A DNA stretch of 64,000 nt, taken from Aureobasidium sp. EXF-3400 (lineage: Eukaryota > Ascomycota > Dothideomycetes > Dothideales > Saccotheciaceae). The position numbers and the translations under genes are program-made. The DNA lies in the NCBI GenBank assembly GCA_024195585.1, contig SWBL01000171.1, positions 41,490-105,489 of the forward strand. Direction: 5' to 3'. Shown here piece after piece: positions 23,852 to 35,481 of this stretch. The notes beneath the pieces were generated by a model. The model searched no databases, was not told the origin of the DNA, and saw nothing but the letters and a program-made list of their open reading frames with translations. The stretch's first letter is position 1, and each line of letters starts with the position of its first letter.

Positions 23852-24692
23852 GAGCTCTAGGATAGACGGGACTTCGAATGTCGGTTCATAACGGCCCACA
23901 AAGAATTTCATCTCGGTTTTCCATCAACTTCGTCCTCCAGACACGGTCTGGCTGGCTTTCCTGTCACTGCGTACCTGGTTGTTGTTCGAGTCTCTTCCAG
24001 GCTGGTGGTTGCATCAACTTTCCGCAATTGAGCGAAAGTCACTATCGTGATCAGGGAACTCATCACTATAGCCCGTGTCTCGATACAGGTTCATTGAAAT
24101 CGACACCCTTAGCGTAGTACAGGAGTCGTCGTTCTCATTGAGCAGACACCATGGTTTGGGCGAGAGTTCAGAAACCCCACAGTCATTCGCATGGAGTACC
24201 TCATATATTTTCACACGTTCTTCTAGAAGTTAGCACTGCGCAATCTTGCTAGTAGCTACAACTCTGCGTTTCTGGAAGCTTGCATTTCCTTCATCTTGTT
24301 GCATGCGATAAGAGATACAACACATCGGCTCCAGACGCCTCAGTGTCCAATCAAAAGAGACCCTCGTCCTTTGCGTTGATGCGTTGATAGCTAGCCAAAA
24401 TAGGCAAGTGGCGTGATTACGATTGATTCCATAAGCCACTTACCATCTGAGCTATATATTCCGACCCTCGACTGAATTTCGTACATGAAAAGCTCTATAG
24501 TGACACGCTTGCCTTGGAAAGAAGGACTGGAGATGATACAAGCGCATAGTGTGTGTTAGGCCACCGCTCTGAGTAATCTGAACCACGTCACCTCCGTTGC
24601 TGTGCTCCTTGCACTACACTCAGGCCACACGAAGTCGACCAGAGTCCACTCGCTCTTGAGTTTTCAGAGCTACATCAAGCGAAAATTGATTG
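23852..24692. other. Intergenic region
   Basis: About 840 nt between the STAND-like gene and the next MFS gene. A 7-bp inverted repeat (AAGTGGC at 24,406-24,412 and GCCACTT at 24,435-24,441) is the only structure noticed; it was examined as a tRNA and rejected. No gene is recognised. Confidence 0.5.
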
Positions 24693-26607
24693 ATGTCTTC
24701 CGAACCGTCGGCTCAGGCCAACGAGCGTGCACCTCTCCTCGAAGATTGTCCACATGACACGCACACGCCCGACCTTACGGCAGCAAAACAGAGCATACAA
24801 TCGAAGACTAAGCTTGCGACGCTCTTGCTCGTAGGCGTCCTTTACTTCAATGTTTACGTCTGCCTCGCGCCGGAAAGCAGGATCCGCGAGGACATCGTTT
24901 GCAGAGCTTACTACAAAAGACTCGATGGAGGGGTCTCGGCCTTTGACCCTTCTGAGCACGACTGCACAATCGACTCCGTACAGAAAGAACTGAACCTGGT
25001 CACACAGATTTATATGACATTCGCACAGCTTCCAGGTAGGTGTGATAACATCATCTTTATATAGATATGTCCGTTCTACGACTGTGGCACTCTTCTCCGA
25101 TCCTTTCCTTGCCCAAGAAATGCCCCGGAAACCTCTTGCTAACCTGAAAAATAGGTTTCGTGCTCGCACTTCCTTACGGCATCATGGGTATGTGCATACA
25201 AGATGATTCGCTTAAGTAATGCTGACTCAACGTTGCCAAAGCGGACCGGGTAGGTCGCAAAAGAGTACTCCGCCTCTCCATTGTAGGCATTGTGTTATGC
25301 GACACGTTCAAACTTTTCGTCCGTAAGTACCAGATTCCACGATCCTACCCATACTACCACTGTACTGACAGAGCAAGTCTGGCAGCCGGACTACATTCCC
25401 TTGCGAATGATTTGGCTCGCTCCTTTATTTAGAGTGATAGGAGGAGGAGATGCAGTAGCTGCGACAATGGTACTCGCGGCACTAGCAGATGTTTACGAGA
25501 ACGAAGAAAGGTATGAATGTTTGCATCCCATCGTTCTCATTGCTTCTAACTCCCACAAGAACCATCGTGTTCACTAGAGTTGCATCCTTGGCAACGATAT
25601 GCGAGCTCATATCACCCTTGATTGCTTCCGCCCTCATGACAAAGAATGCATGGATCGCGATCATCCTGGGATATACACTCTTCCTGACAGGAGCGACAAT
25701 CACATTTAACTTGCTGCCGGACACTTCTCAATATCGACCAACGTCCGACGCTGTGAATGATCAATATATCGACGATAGTTCTCGCACAACACAATGTCAG
25801 ACTCCTAGGGGCCGGTTTGACAGATTAGTCTCGATTGCTGCTCGGAGTCTCGCTTCTATCTTCGCCAATAGAAACATCGCTTTCTTGTTGTTTGGCTTCT
25901 TCGCAACTACTGTTGGCTCAGTGGCTGCTGGATTCGAATTGCAATACGTCCACAAGCGATATGGCTGGAGCTACGCATGGGTATGTCCCATAGTCACCTT
26001 CCTCGAGCCAAGGATACTGACGTCTATCTAGGCAAGCTCTCTTTTGGCCATACGTCCTTTAGTAACCCTCGCTGTGCTTTTAGTACTTATCCCAATAGCC
26101 AGCAAGGTTCTCTTGAAAACGTTAAAAATCTCGAATACTCGAAAAGATCTCATGCTGGTACGCGGGAGCGCTACTCTGCTCACTATCGGCACGCTACTTC
26201 TCGGTCTCTCCAAAGTATCCTCTGTTGCTGTATTGTCTCTAGTCATCTTCGCACTTGGCAATGGGTTCACGACCGTGAGCAAAAGTCTCCTTACGGCTTT
26301 TGGCCCACACGAAATGGCTGGGACTCTGCTGTCCGCTATGAATGTTAGTGCAGCGCTTGGAGCAATGATCGCGGGGCCAATTATAGGTATCACATTCAAT
26401 CTCGGTCTGAGCTGGGGTGGGGCCTGGATTGGTGCGCCTCTGTTTTTCATTACCCTGCTTTATGCCTTGACTCTGGCTTCTGTCTGCATGATGAAAGCTT
26501 CAGACGCTTTGGAGGACGATTTGCAGGAAGACTCAGTATCGAGAGTCTATGTCAGGTGTTCGAGCGGTGGCACATGTGTCATGCATAGCTCTGAACAATC
26601 TGCATAG
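24693..26607 (+). CDS. MFS transporter, multi-exon
   Basis: Six exons: 24,693-25,035; 25,155-25,187; 25,242-25,322; 25,372-25,510; 25,560-25,980; 26,032-26,607. All junctions are GT-AG and keep the frame, giving 530 residues. Exon 2 is only 33 nt. Conserved pieces are the N-terminal ERAPLLEDCP, the extracellular loop REDIVCRAYY, the MFS motif ADRVGRKRVL created by splicing, then LFRVIGGGDAVAATM and ADVYENEERT, also formed across a splice. These are typical of a fungal MFS group with a long first extracellular loop. Most of the 12 expected TM helices can be traced. The substrate is unknown. The ATG at 24,693 is preferred over the TTG just before it. Confidence 0.85.
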
Positions 26608-28352
26608 CCAGGGGGGTACGATCTTATGTTTGGCATAGACAAGCAGGAGCCGACAACTGTGGCTGCAGGACTCGGGACTCTACTGAGCTTGTCGAACATT
26701 ATCCATCTCTACTATAGACAGCCGCAAGCTTCAGATGCATCACAATGGCGCTTCATTGTGACTTCCACTACTGTTGCTGTTGGGTCACGTTGATTTCTGC
26801 GATGCGGTACGGTTTGTATGTCGATGAATGAGGGTTTTAATCCCTGTCCGTTGAGGAATCAAACGACTGATGCAGCTAATATACGCAGCTGAAAGCGAAG
26901 ACGGTGCTGTGACAGAGGTAGAAGCCATGCCAGGATGTCACCAAGTCGCGAACGCGTCGCAAAGAAGGTTCACTCAAAGCAACTGCTCAAAGCACCAAGG
27001 ACCCGTGCAGAAGAGGCTGTGTACAAACTTCGGAATGTATCCTCAGGCATCTCTGCAGACGAACCGTTAGTATCGTGCAGAGCGCAGCGGCAAGAGTCAC
27101 TAGACTTCCAGGATTGGATACAATAGCGCGCTCTCGTCGACTTGCTGAACTCAGGATTGCCGGGACCAGAGAACGTTTTGTTTTTCCGGCGTGGGAACTA
27201 CCACTAAGCTTTTCGAGGCAATGCTTCGCCAAAACAAGCATTATTGTCGCACTCGGTTGTTGGACTTCAGTCCATTCCACATAAGACACCCGAGCTCTAC
27301 ATCCTGGTAATCTGGCGTCGATTGAGGACTGAGGGCGTGGAGATCCTGTTTGTATCGGGGACCCGCCTGCAGGCTCGCAAGCACTCCCAGCCGCAGCGTA
27401 ATGGATTTCCTTCCGCAGCTCCCACTATCGTACGCCTCTCGCAGCTGAGCAGGGCTTGTGCTGTGGCTTCATGGTGGCATCTGTGTAGGTTACGACCACA
27501 GTCCGACTTGTGCATAGCCGGACATGCTCGGGATCTAGCTCTTCTCACTTATCACCCCGCACTTGGAGAAGACAATCATGCTGAGATTCGGCATTTCTGC
27601 GACAAGGTACTTGTACTCAGACCGAGACCGTTATTATAAGTCTAAAACAAAAGCACCGCTACTGGACGGCCTCTGTTCCGCCTGAGCTGATATCTAGCCT
27701 GTGTGTGGGCCGAGCCTTCATACGTGCATGAACCCTAGGAAGACACACAAGCTTTTGTTTTTCCTGATGTGGACTCGACCTATTTCGAGCGCATATGCTA
27801 TATGATTACTATGCAATGCGTAGCCTCTCAGCTCGTAATTTGCTTGTTCATTAATCACTAATGACTATGAGTGACAGCTAGCCAACTTTGCAAGACGCAT
27901 GCGTGATCCTGTGTAATCCTGCGGCAGGAAGCTGACGAGAAATGCCAGTGCTTGTAGTGATTGAATATATGCACCTGCGTTGCGCGCTTTCCTTATCAAT
28001 AACGACCATACCCATGAACGTGGCTGACCCAACACGACACGACACAACCAACCAGATTTAAGTAGTGTGATACATCGAGGATGGTGGTTGTGGGACTTCT
28101 GATTGTGTATCTCCTGGACGAGTTTGGGCGACTTTTGGAGTGGCACGCTGGTGTGATCCCGCGCCGATTTGATGCATTGGCGCAGATCGCTGAGCGCCAT
28201 CGATGCAAAAAGGTCATGTTCCTTCGAATATCGACCCAGCGCGGTTGTAGTGCCCACGATCCTGCGCGCAATCTAGCAGCTTCAAGCGATCAACTCATGG
28301 CCGAGACGAATTGCTTTCTTCTGGTCTTGCCTTGTTGCGTACCGCCAGGCAT
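26608..28352. other. Gene-poor stretch
   Basis: About 1.75 kb between the MFS stop and the promoter of the next gene. Several mid-sized frames (for example 27,244-27,639 plus) have no start that makes sense, no recognisable motifs and no joining splice sites. It may contain an old decayed gene, but I cannot name one. Composition is not TA-saturated, so it is not RIP DNA. Confidence 0.45.
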
Positions 28353-28358
28353 TATAAA
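28353..28358 (+). promoter_or_regulatory. TATA box of membrane-protein gene
   Basis: TATAAA lies 63 nt upstream of ATG 28,416. It supports that start codon rather than the upstream in-frame GTG at 28,374. Confidence 0.5.
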
Positions 28359-28415
28359 GAGCGGTAGACCTCTGTGCGATGCTTGCTATCCATTTTCTAC
28401 ATACTTCACATCAAC

Positions 28416-29977
28416 ATGCATACTTTTGCAGATATATTCATATGGTCATCAACAGCTCGCATCATTCTGCGAGTTTACTTCATTGCAGCTCTGATGCTCG
28501 TCTGTCTGCTAGGCGATAGGTGCCTTCACCTGCGCGCTAAGATAAGACTCCTTCGTGGTGAGGATATTAGCGTCGCTGGTGAGTGTTCAAGATTCTAATT
28601 CGCTGACCACCCCTAATCAAGCTGACTTTGATATTTACAGCTATGCTTGGTTGGCTCCGAGGCTTCGGACCCATCCTGACTACAACCAGACTTCGTACCA
28701 TGCCGGGAGGTTGGATGGGTTCTCTCATGATCTTGACTGGCTTGATAAGCCTCGGCTGCGACCTCTTCACCAATCTGGTCATAGCGGTCCCAATGTCCCG
28801 AAGCTGTGAATTCCAGAAAGGAATCGTCATTTCCAACGTGAGCAGCAGTTACTACCCGTCGCCTTATGGTTATGCCGCTCTGTATACACAAACCGCACAG
28901 CTAAGCTACGGGAGTCAGCCTGTAGTGCAAGGTATCTACCAAGCCTTTGATCCGCAAAAGCTCGATATCTTCTTTCCTACCGAGGACGATGTTATTGGTC
29001 ACTGGGATTGCCAGAACTCATCGCAGATATTATCATTCCAGAATCAATCTGACAAGGACATCGCAGATCGATTGAGGGCTTCAGGTCACCTTTATCCGGA
29101 TTATGATTGGTTCGGTTTGGTACATCCAGATACTGTAGATGCTCTAGATGCTCAACTAGTCATCCTTTCGGCATCCTCGACTGTATGGAGAGATCACTGG
29201 GACCTCAAAGTCGCGGTAGACATGGAAGACGACAAACAAGGATTCTCAAAACATATGCAGATCCAAACATGCACTCTGCAAACCGACTCCGGGTTGGTCA
29301 AGGACATCCACAGCAAAATCAATGCCACTCGTATGATGTACTTGTGGGCGCCTTTCTTCTCGTCTAACCTGTTCGAGAGTTTCAATTCCAACCATCCCGA
29401 TGGAGGCGCCGCTTCCGTCAGTGAAACCTTGGAAATACTTCTGAACTCGATAGTCATGGTCGCAGGAACTCAAAATGCTATCAACATCGATAGTGGCGGC
29501 AACCGTTATAGCTGCCTGCTGTCGGGCAGTCGTGTCCCGTATGTGGTTGCCACCCTGGTGTTCATTGTTTGTTCTCTAGTCCTCTTCTTCACGTTTTATT
29601 GGTCGTACCTCCAGATTCAGCTTTTACGCACCAGGCAACAATATGACCGCAGCAATGCCGGTCAGATCGTCAGCAGCAGCGAACTATGCGACAGCGTTCC
29701 CAACTCAACATTGGACTGGATCGTGCATGCTGCGCATCAATCGGATAACCGTGGAACCTGGCCCAAGCATCATCATCATCTACGCGATTGGCTAATGAGC
29801 TCAAGGGCTCATACTGGTCGGCGAATCAGTCTCGTACAGAAAGATAGAGCCACTAACAGTGGTCCATTAAGCGTTTTTCCCTCACCAGGGTTTACTCCCC
29901 AACCCAATACCTTCTTTGTTCAGAAGACAGGGTACGATGCTGTGCGGACTTCTGAGGTGTATATTCCGGATGCCTAA
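28416..29977 (+). CDS. Uncharacterised fungal membrane protein
   Basis: Two exons, 28,416-28,578 and 28,641-29,977 (62-nt intron GTGAGT...TTACAG, phase 1), 499 residues. TM segments are visible near the N-terminus (RVYFIAALMLVCLLG), at SLMILTGLISLGCDLFTNLV, and late at VVATLVFIVCSLVLFFTFYW. Between the last two lies a large, probably extracellular domain of about 270 residues with several N-glycosylation sequons and scattered Cys. The cytosolic tail is His/Ser-rich (KHHHHLRDW). This topology is common among fungal hypothetical proteins encoded near accessory loci, but I do not recognise a named family. Confidence 0.75.
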
Positions 29978-30567
29978 GCTGGGTTTGTTGCTGGTTCGTA
30001 CGATGTCAGGTCATGACGTTGGCAGAATTCTCTCTACATCAGCTGGATCAGGAGATATCGCGTGCAGGTTCGATCTCGAGCTTGATAGTGGTCACTTGGA
30101 TGTCGTCAATGCTTACGAGCAGCTATCGTGTGAACATGAAAGTCAGTGGTTTTGCAGTCGAGTGCGGTAGATATGCTTTGAACGAGTATGCCAACTCCAA
30201 GAGCAATACCATTCAAGGTTCAATGTAGTCATGCAGTTGATCAATCACATTTTAGATTTCCGCAACTCTGCAGGCACCAAAAAAGTCTTTCAAGGCATAT
30301 TGTCGAACTGGGTAGGATAATCTGGTCGTCAAGCTTTTATACTTGCAGTCCCTTAGGAGTCTCTGATTGCTCGCCGTTTTTATTGCCTGAGAGCTTATGG
30401 CTTCAGAAGCTGAGCTTGTGCTAAGGTATAGTCAAAGATGTGGATAATGGTCGCCGGAACGAAATCAGAGATGAATAGTTCCACTTGGGGATACAGGACA
30501 ACAACAGAGCAGAGCCCAGTCCCTCTGTTGTTGTCCCGACTCGACACTTGAAGGGCTACAATAGTAT
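29978..30567. other. Intergenic region between convergent genes
   Basis: About 590 nt between the 3' ends of the membrane-protein gene and the AIM6-like gene. Nothing is recognised beyond AT-rich 3' flanks. Confidence 0.5.
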
Positions 30568-32029
30568 TCAGAGGGACCTCTCTTGGATGGTCAACCCACC
30601 CATGCCTCTAGACCGATCTCTCACCGCAGCCACGTCATCCATGTTCAAAACTCCGATACCAGCATCAATCAGAAACCTCCACATAACTGCTTCAGAGGTG
30701 TGGTAATCGGACCATTTAGAACCCCAATACCTTGATATCAGACCTCGAGACTTTGCCTGGTCCAGCTGACTGCTCGAAGCATCTTGCAAAGCCAGTGAAG
30801 TATTATCCCTGTTTGCGCGCATCATGATGGCATCTTTGAGCTCGGAAGACGCGTAGTACGAATTTGAGATGTTGAACGTGTATGTCGGCAACTCTGTAGA
30901 GAAGATGTCGTTACGGTCGTGCAGAGATGCGAGTGGGGCGTCGAAGAAGATATCGCGGTGAAGGGGGTTCAGAGCTAGGATGTCGCCGAATTCAACCTTG
31001 CCAGATGCGACGATCGTGAGTGGACGTGAGACCCTCTCTGTGCCGTTCCAGTATGTGAGATAACCTCGCTCGCGTAATGACTCAAGCTGGTGGTCCAGTT
31101 CGACAAGCGTTTGTTGACTTTCACTCTTGAAGTCGATGAGCAGAACAAGCGTCTGTTGCGGTACCGCATCAAACACGCCTCTCCATGAAGCTTCCGATAC
31201 GTTGACATTGCGCATATCGAATAAGCGTTGAAGCGGCTCGAGGTACATAGCACTAAGGGAATTTTGTCGTTTCAAACTTCTTCGCGTGTGTCCGACAAGA
31301 AGGTCGGACTTGTGGAGAGTAACATCAGCTTCCACACTGATACAGCCCGATCCTAGAGCCTCCCAAAGAGGGATGCGACGGGTATAGTCGTTGTGAGAGT
31401 GGACTGCAACAGGCTTGACTTGACGAGTGAATGACTGATGCTCATCGTCCCAGATCTGGGGGCTTGACCACTTGATGTTTGTCCAGTCGCCGAATATGAT
31501 ATCGAAGTCATCGTTCGCGACGCGAGTGTTTGCCAACTCTAGATGCTTGATCCACCAGAACTCGATCCCGCACCTGGTAGTAGGAGAGGAAAATCAGCCG
31601 TGTCGTGGTTGTGAACGTGACGTCTCCGCTCACTTACAGGAACAAAGCAGTGGATGCTATCACAATCAAAAGGGTTCGGAGCCGAGACTGCGCTTTATCT
31701 GATGGACGCGGACGAATGTGTTCCAAACCACTAGTGATACGATGGTAATCCATACAATTAATTGAGATGCGATGGTGAATTTCAGGTGCCGATGAAGTGT
31801 CTTCACGGGCAGATCGGTCTCTATTATCACCTTGCGCTAGGCACCAACCATATTTGGGTCTATTATTAGGTGCATTCGTGGTGTAGCTATAAGCTTTTCG
31901 TATTCGAGGCATAAACGTTTTGTCGTCGAGCAAAGACGCTTCGAAGTTAGGGCTTGCAACCGATCGGAGGTCTGAGTAATGGACCATCTCCCTAAGAATG
32001 GTCATCAAGGCCGGTTGAGAATTCTTCAT
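30568..32029 (-). CDS. AIM6-like PLC-type phosphodiesterase
   Basis: Two exons, 31,638-32,029 and 30,568-31,573, with a 64-nt phase-2 intron (GTAAGT...ACCAG), 465 residues. The spliced segment TLLIVIASTALFLCGIEFWW forms a single membrane anchor near residue 130, after a charged cytosolic N-terminus. The catalytic-domain start VKPVAVHSHNDYTRRIPLWEA, then GCISVEADVTL, LLVGHTRRSL and LLIDFKSESQQTL, match the PLC-like/GDPD-type barrel of the fungal AIM6 (altered inheritance of mitochondria 6) family. His and Asp of HSHND, Glu/Asp of EADV and His of VGHTR are the expected metal or catalytic residues. Family function is poorly known; phosphodiester cleavage is inferred from the fold. Confidence 0.85.
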
Positions 32030-32083
32030 GCTTCTTCAAGTAGACTTCATATACTATGGGCTCGAGAATCCGACACTTTGCGA

Positions 32084-32768
32084 TTACTTTACCAGACTAA
32101 AGGTCAAAATACTTGGATCAGCCGTGATCTTCTCCTTCATGGATATCAGCTCATCAACGTCCCATTGCGACCAGAAGTATCTCCCATTCAAAAACTCGGC
32201 CTCCTGGCTTGCAAGCCAAACAGACATGTCTCCCGGCAGTTTCTCTGTGAGATTTGTGATTAGCTGACCGAACGAGATAGCAGTCAGAATCTTAACTGAC
32301 AATTCACCATCTTCCCATAACATGGCATCCTTGGGTCTAGCAGCTTGTGCCATGGGTGAGTAGATCGCTCCCGGATGAAGCGAATAAAATTTGACGTTGC
32401 CCTCCGACTCGTCGTCGGCAAAGTGCGCGATGACTTGGTTCGCAGCCGCTTTGGAGGCACAGTAAGCACTGAGGCCATGCGTTGTCTGCAACTGGGATCC
32501 GCCAGAGCTGATATGTACAACAGTCTTGCGGGTGCCAGAAGCCTTCGTCGAGGGTAAAGCAAGGAATTCTTTCACCATACGGTGCAGACCCACAACATTG
32601 ACTGTAAAGGATTCGGCAAAGTCCTCAGTGGGAATGTCCTTTGTTGATTTGTCGGGTTGAAGCGAAGTGGCACACGCAACGAGGATATAAATTTCGCCAG
32701 TTGACTGGATGATGGAGCTCATGCGAGGAAAATCCGACTGCGAGGCAGCGTGAGTTTCTATTCTGAGA
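32084..32768 (-). pseudogene. Short-chain dehydrogenase, 5' truncated
   Basis: The frame 32,084-32,722 encodes the C-terminal two-thirds of an SDR. It has the catalytic triad region VVHISSGGSQ (Ser), then YCASKAAANQ (Tyr-x3-Lys), and the following LHPGAIYSPM segment in place of the usual PG motif. The sequence reads further upstream without a stop to about 32,768 (RIETHAASQSDFPR). The glycine-rich TGxxxGxG cofactor motif and first strands are absent, and beyond 32,768 the DNA is homologous to a different gene (the AIM6-like relic). An SDR lacking its NAD(P) site cannot be a normal oxidoreductase. The ATG at 32,722 could still be used to make a short product. Confidence 0.7.
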
Positions 32769-32901
32769 CCAGATCGTGAAAGGGCGTGAGATTCTGTTTA
32801 TGCCGTTCCTATAGGTGAGATTATACCGCTCGCGCAGAGGCTCTAGCTAGCGGTCCAACTTAGCAAGCGTCTTTTGAATTCCACACTTGAAGTCAATAGG
32901 A
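32769..32901 (-). pseudogene. Relic of a second AIM6-like gene
   Basis: On the minus strand this segment reads IDFKCGIQKTLAKLDR, stop, LEPLRERYNLTYRNG, NRISRPFTI. It aligns throughout with IDFKSESQQTLVELDHQLE, LRERGYLTYWNG, ERVSRPLTIV of the intact AIM6-like gene (about 31,014-31,140). Nucleotide similarity is evident over about 130 nt without gaps. An in-frame TAG replaces the Gln codon of the intact copy. It is therefore a decayed fragment of a duplicate or a related gene, abutting the broken SDR. Confidence 0.75.
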
Positions 32902-33108
32902 TCGGACCCAAAGTGGAAGATGGCAAAGCCTTTCGCGTTATATACATCCGTACGAGGTAAGTATCGTTACATCTCTTAATCCGGAGCTGCTATGACATAC
33001 GTGAAGAATCATCCCTGACAGCGGTGGTAGTTTTGCGTCGATGCTAAACCCCATGTCGATATCTGTCAACTTTATGGCGCAATGTTTTCCCGATCACTCA
33101 TGTATGCA

Positions 33109-34341
33109 TCAGTCCTGACCTGCGACCCGCAATTCTTTCAAACCAATGGTCTCTTTCTCGGCTTTCTCAAGATACCCTTTGTTCATAAACTTGCTGAGAA
33201 ACGGTGTATAATCAAAGATGCAATCCCGGATCCAAGCAAGCGGCCATGGCAAACCGTGAAACAATCGGCCGAGGAAGCCTGCAAACTCCATGTTGTGGTT
33301 TACATAGTCGACACGATCATTTTCATAGATTTCGAAGCCAGCTGCAACGTCTGCAGGCAGACGAAGATTAACTCCGTCAAGCGCTCTGGCAAGGTAGTAT
33401 CCGTCTTCGATGGCCATGCCCATTCCGTAGGCGGCATATGGTGAAACAGGATGTACAGCGTCGCCTAAGCAGACAATGCGGCCTGAAGACCATTTTTTGA
33501 GTGAAGGTCGATTATAGATCTCCCAGCGATATACTTGTGAATTGAAATCAGTCGCATCAGGGAAGCGAGGTGCAGGGTCAGGGAAGTTGCGAAGAATTCC
33601 TCTGACGTGCTGCTTGATGTCTTGTGGTACTGGTTTGCCTTCCCAGGATGGCTCTACGATCCACCACTCGAATCCGGGCTTGTCGTCGTGGATCATAGGG
33701 AAGAATGAGACCTGGTATTGCCAGTCATGGTGGAGCACGCCGTAATTTGGTGGCACATCCGGGATCTGGTCACACCAGGCGAGATATAGTCGAATCCCGG
33801 TATGAAAGAGTTTTGGATCTCCAAAGGCTTGACGTGATACCCCAGAGCGAATGCCGTCCGCGCCGATAAGGATATTCCCCTTGACCGATTGTCCGTTCTT
33901 GAAATAGACGTCTACACCGTCATTGGTCTCGACGTAATACTGGAAATCGTGACCAGTGCGGATGACACCTTCGGGGACCAGATCCAGCATTTGGCGGAAG
34001 GCTGATGAGCGTAGGATCCCACGGTGCCATCCTTTGATGCCCATCTGTTTTTCAACTGCAGCGTTGAAAGGTAGCTCGGTGCGTAAATCTCCTTTGCCAT
34101 TCTTGAAATAGGTAACGACATGTTCGCCCCATTGAGTGATGTCGACACCATAAGATCGTAGGATTGCCATGACTGGAGTTGATAACAAAACGGCACCGCC
34201 AATGGCTTTGCACTCCGGTTGTTTTTCATAAATGCGTACATCGAATCCACGGGCGATGAATGCTAGACCAGCAGAGACCGCTCCTGGACCACCTCCGCAT
34301 ATCACAACACGATGTCCAGGTCGCCATCTTTGTATGGCCAT
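33109..34341 (-). CDS. FAD-dependent aromatic monooxygenase
   Basis: Single-exon, 410 residues. The N-terminal dinucleotide fold reads RVVICGGGPGAVSAGLAF, ending in an acidic residue (VRIYEK). The second FAD motif is VCLGDAVHPVSPYAAYGMGM. The NAD(P)H-related DG motif region is ILIGADGIRSGVSRQAF. Length and motifs fit class A flavoprotein monooxygenases such as salicylate hydroxylase or 6-hydroxynicotinate monooxygenase. No signal peptide or membrane anchor is present, although the C-terminal region is hydrophobic (GLPWPLAWIRD). The substrate is not determinable. A tannase-like gene on the same strand and a dead reductase lie upstream. Confidence 0.9.
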   Translation of the reverse strand: MAIQRWRPGHRVVICGGGPGAVSAGLAFIARGFDVRIYEKQPECKAIGGAVLLSTPVMAILRSYGVDITQWGEHVVTYFKNGKGDLRTELPFNAAVEKQMGIKGWHRGILRSSAFRQMLDLVPEGVIRTGHDFQYYVETNDGVDVYFKNGQSVKGNILIGADGIRSGVSRQAFGDPKLFHTGIRLYLAWCDQIPDVPPNYGVLHHDWQYQVSFFPMIHDDKPGFEWWIVEPSWEGKPVPQDIKQHVRGILRNFPDPAPRFPDATDFNSQVYRWEIYNRPSLKKWSSGRIVCLGDAVHPVSPYAAYGMGMAIEDGYYLARALDGVNLRLPADVAAGFEIYENDRVDYVNHNMEFAGFLGRLFHGLPWPLAWIRDCIFDYTPFLSKFMNKGYLEKAEKETIGLKELRVAGQD

Positions 34342-35139
34342 GGTAACAAGGTACGGTAAACAGTGACCAGTGAGACTCGATGTTTTGGTTGGGCGGTGAG
34401 GAGAGGAAAAGTAAAAAAACCGAGGAATGAGAGTGACACAAAAATGAACAAGTCAAGAACTAGAGACGAGACTCTATTGCGCAGATTGGTTCCAAGTACT
34501 GAGATGAGGTGGTGTACTGGTGGTTTGTATATAAAGCAAAGCATGTCTTCGGGATGTGGAGGGGCCCTTAGAAATAATCTGGGTGGGCCCTTGCGAACTC
34601 GGTACGCCGTTTTGCTCCCCGGATTTTGCTGGGCCCACGAAGTACTGGCGTGTCCCACGTCAAGTTCTCACGACTCACTTTTTGTGACAAACAAGGACCT
34701 TTAAGTGATGTGCAACCTCTATTCCCCCACACAGCAGGTCTCACGTTGGTGTTGACTTGCTTTTCAACTCAACAACTTCCATGCAGACCCGAGTCGGTCC
34801 AACAACAAAAGACGCACTGATATATCATGCATGGATCACTTCGACCTTAGAGCCCATTTATCTTGCCATACAATTCACGCTGGATATTCTACATTGAGGC
34901 ACTCGGAGGAGAGAATGGGGAATCTTGGTGATCGGAGATATTTGGTTCCGAAGATATGGCGTTATCTTGAGCCTGTTACCGTTTGATCGTGCTTCGGATG
35001 GCGGCCTCGACCTGAGTCTGGCTGTGAGGCTGCGTTGTGATGTACAGTAGAATTGATTTGCATCATCGCTGGAGGAACGATCACGACGATGCCAGGCAGA
35101 CTCGAGACATGGAATGGCGTGTCCTCGCCGGCATTGGTG
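34342..35139. other. Intergenic region
   Basis: About 800 nt upstream of the monooxygenase, probably including its promoter and leader. A run of A and G near 34,400-34,450 lies in the likely leader. No gene is recognised. Confidence 0.45.
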
Positions 35140-35481
35140 GAGGCTACACCATGGTCCAGTCCGATGTTCTTGAGCATCATTTCTCATACTCGAAAATCAA
35201 CCATCTTCGGCGAAAGTTTTGCAAGCACGGCCGTTGCTATCAATGAGTTTATTACTCGGTTCAAAGTTGGCGACCGTGTCCTTGCCGTCGCTAACCCTGA
35301 TCTCTCACACAACACTTCCAAGGGTAATTTCCAGCACTATACTGTCACCTTACCACCTCTCTGCAGTCGAACGTCAGCTTCAAGCAGGGCCGTGATATGC
35401 CCCTTGCCTTACACGTTGCTTGTGTCAGGCTCTTTGGCGAGAGCTACATATGCCTTAAGCTACCTAACGTCCCAATTCGCC
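35140..35481 (+). pseudogene. Relic of a zinc-type alcohol dehydrogenase / MDR reductase
   Basis: The plus-strand frame contains STIFGESFASTAV, then ITRFKVGDRVLAVAN, then LSHNTSKGNFQHYTVTLPPLC. These match the N-terminal catalytic domain of fungal medium-chain reductases, where a GEDxAGTV segment precedes the RFKVGDRV strand. The following part (RAVICPLPYTLLVSG) resembles the helix entering the cofactor domain. The GroES-like first strands are unrecognisable, key glycines are replaced (GESFAST for GEDFAGT), and the Rossmann domain is missing. It is a fragment of about 340 nt, not a working enzyme. Confidence 0.6.

Noticed and set aside
24406..24455. tRNA-like signal on the minus strand: TAGCTCAGATGG resembling an A box, plus a 7-bp inverted repeat
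   Set aside because: No B box (GGTTCGANNCC) within reach, the D-stem does not close, and no acceptor stem pairs. Likely coincidence.
27244..27639. 131-residue plus-strand frame
   Set aside because: No similarity recognised and no joining exons; left as part of a gene-poor stretch.
28081..28494. 137-residue plus-strand frame starting with GTG-type codons
   Set aside because: Overlaps the promoter and exon 1 of the membrane-protein gene in another frame; no motif.
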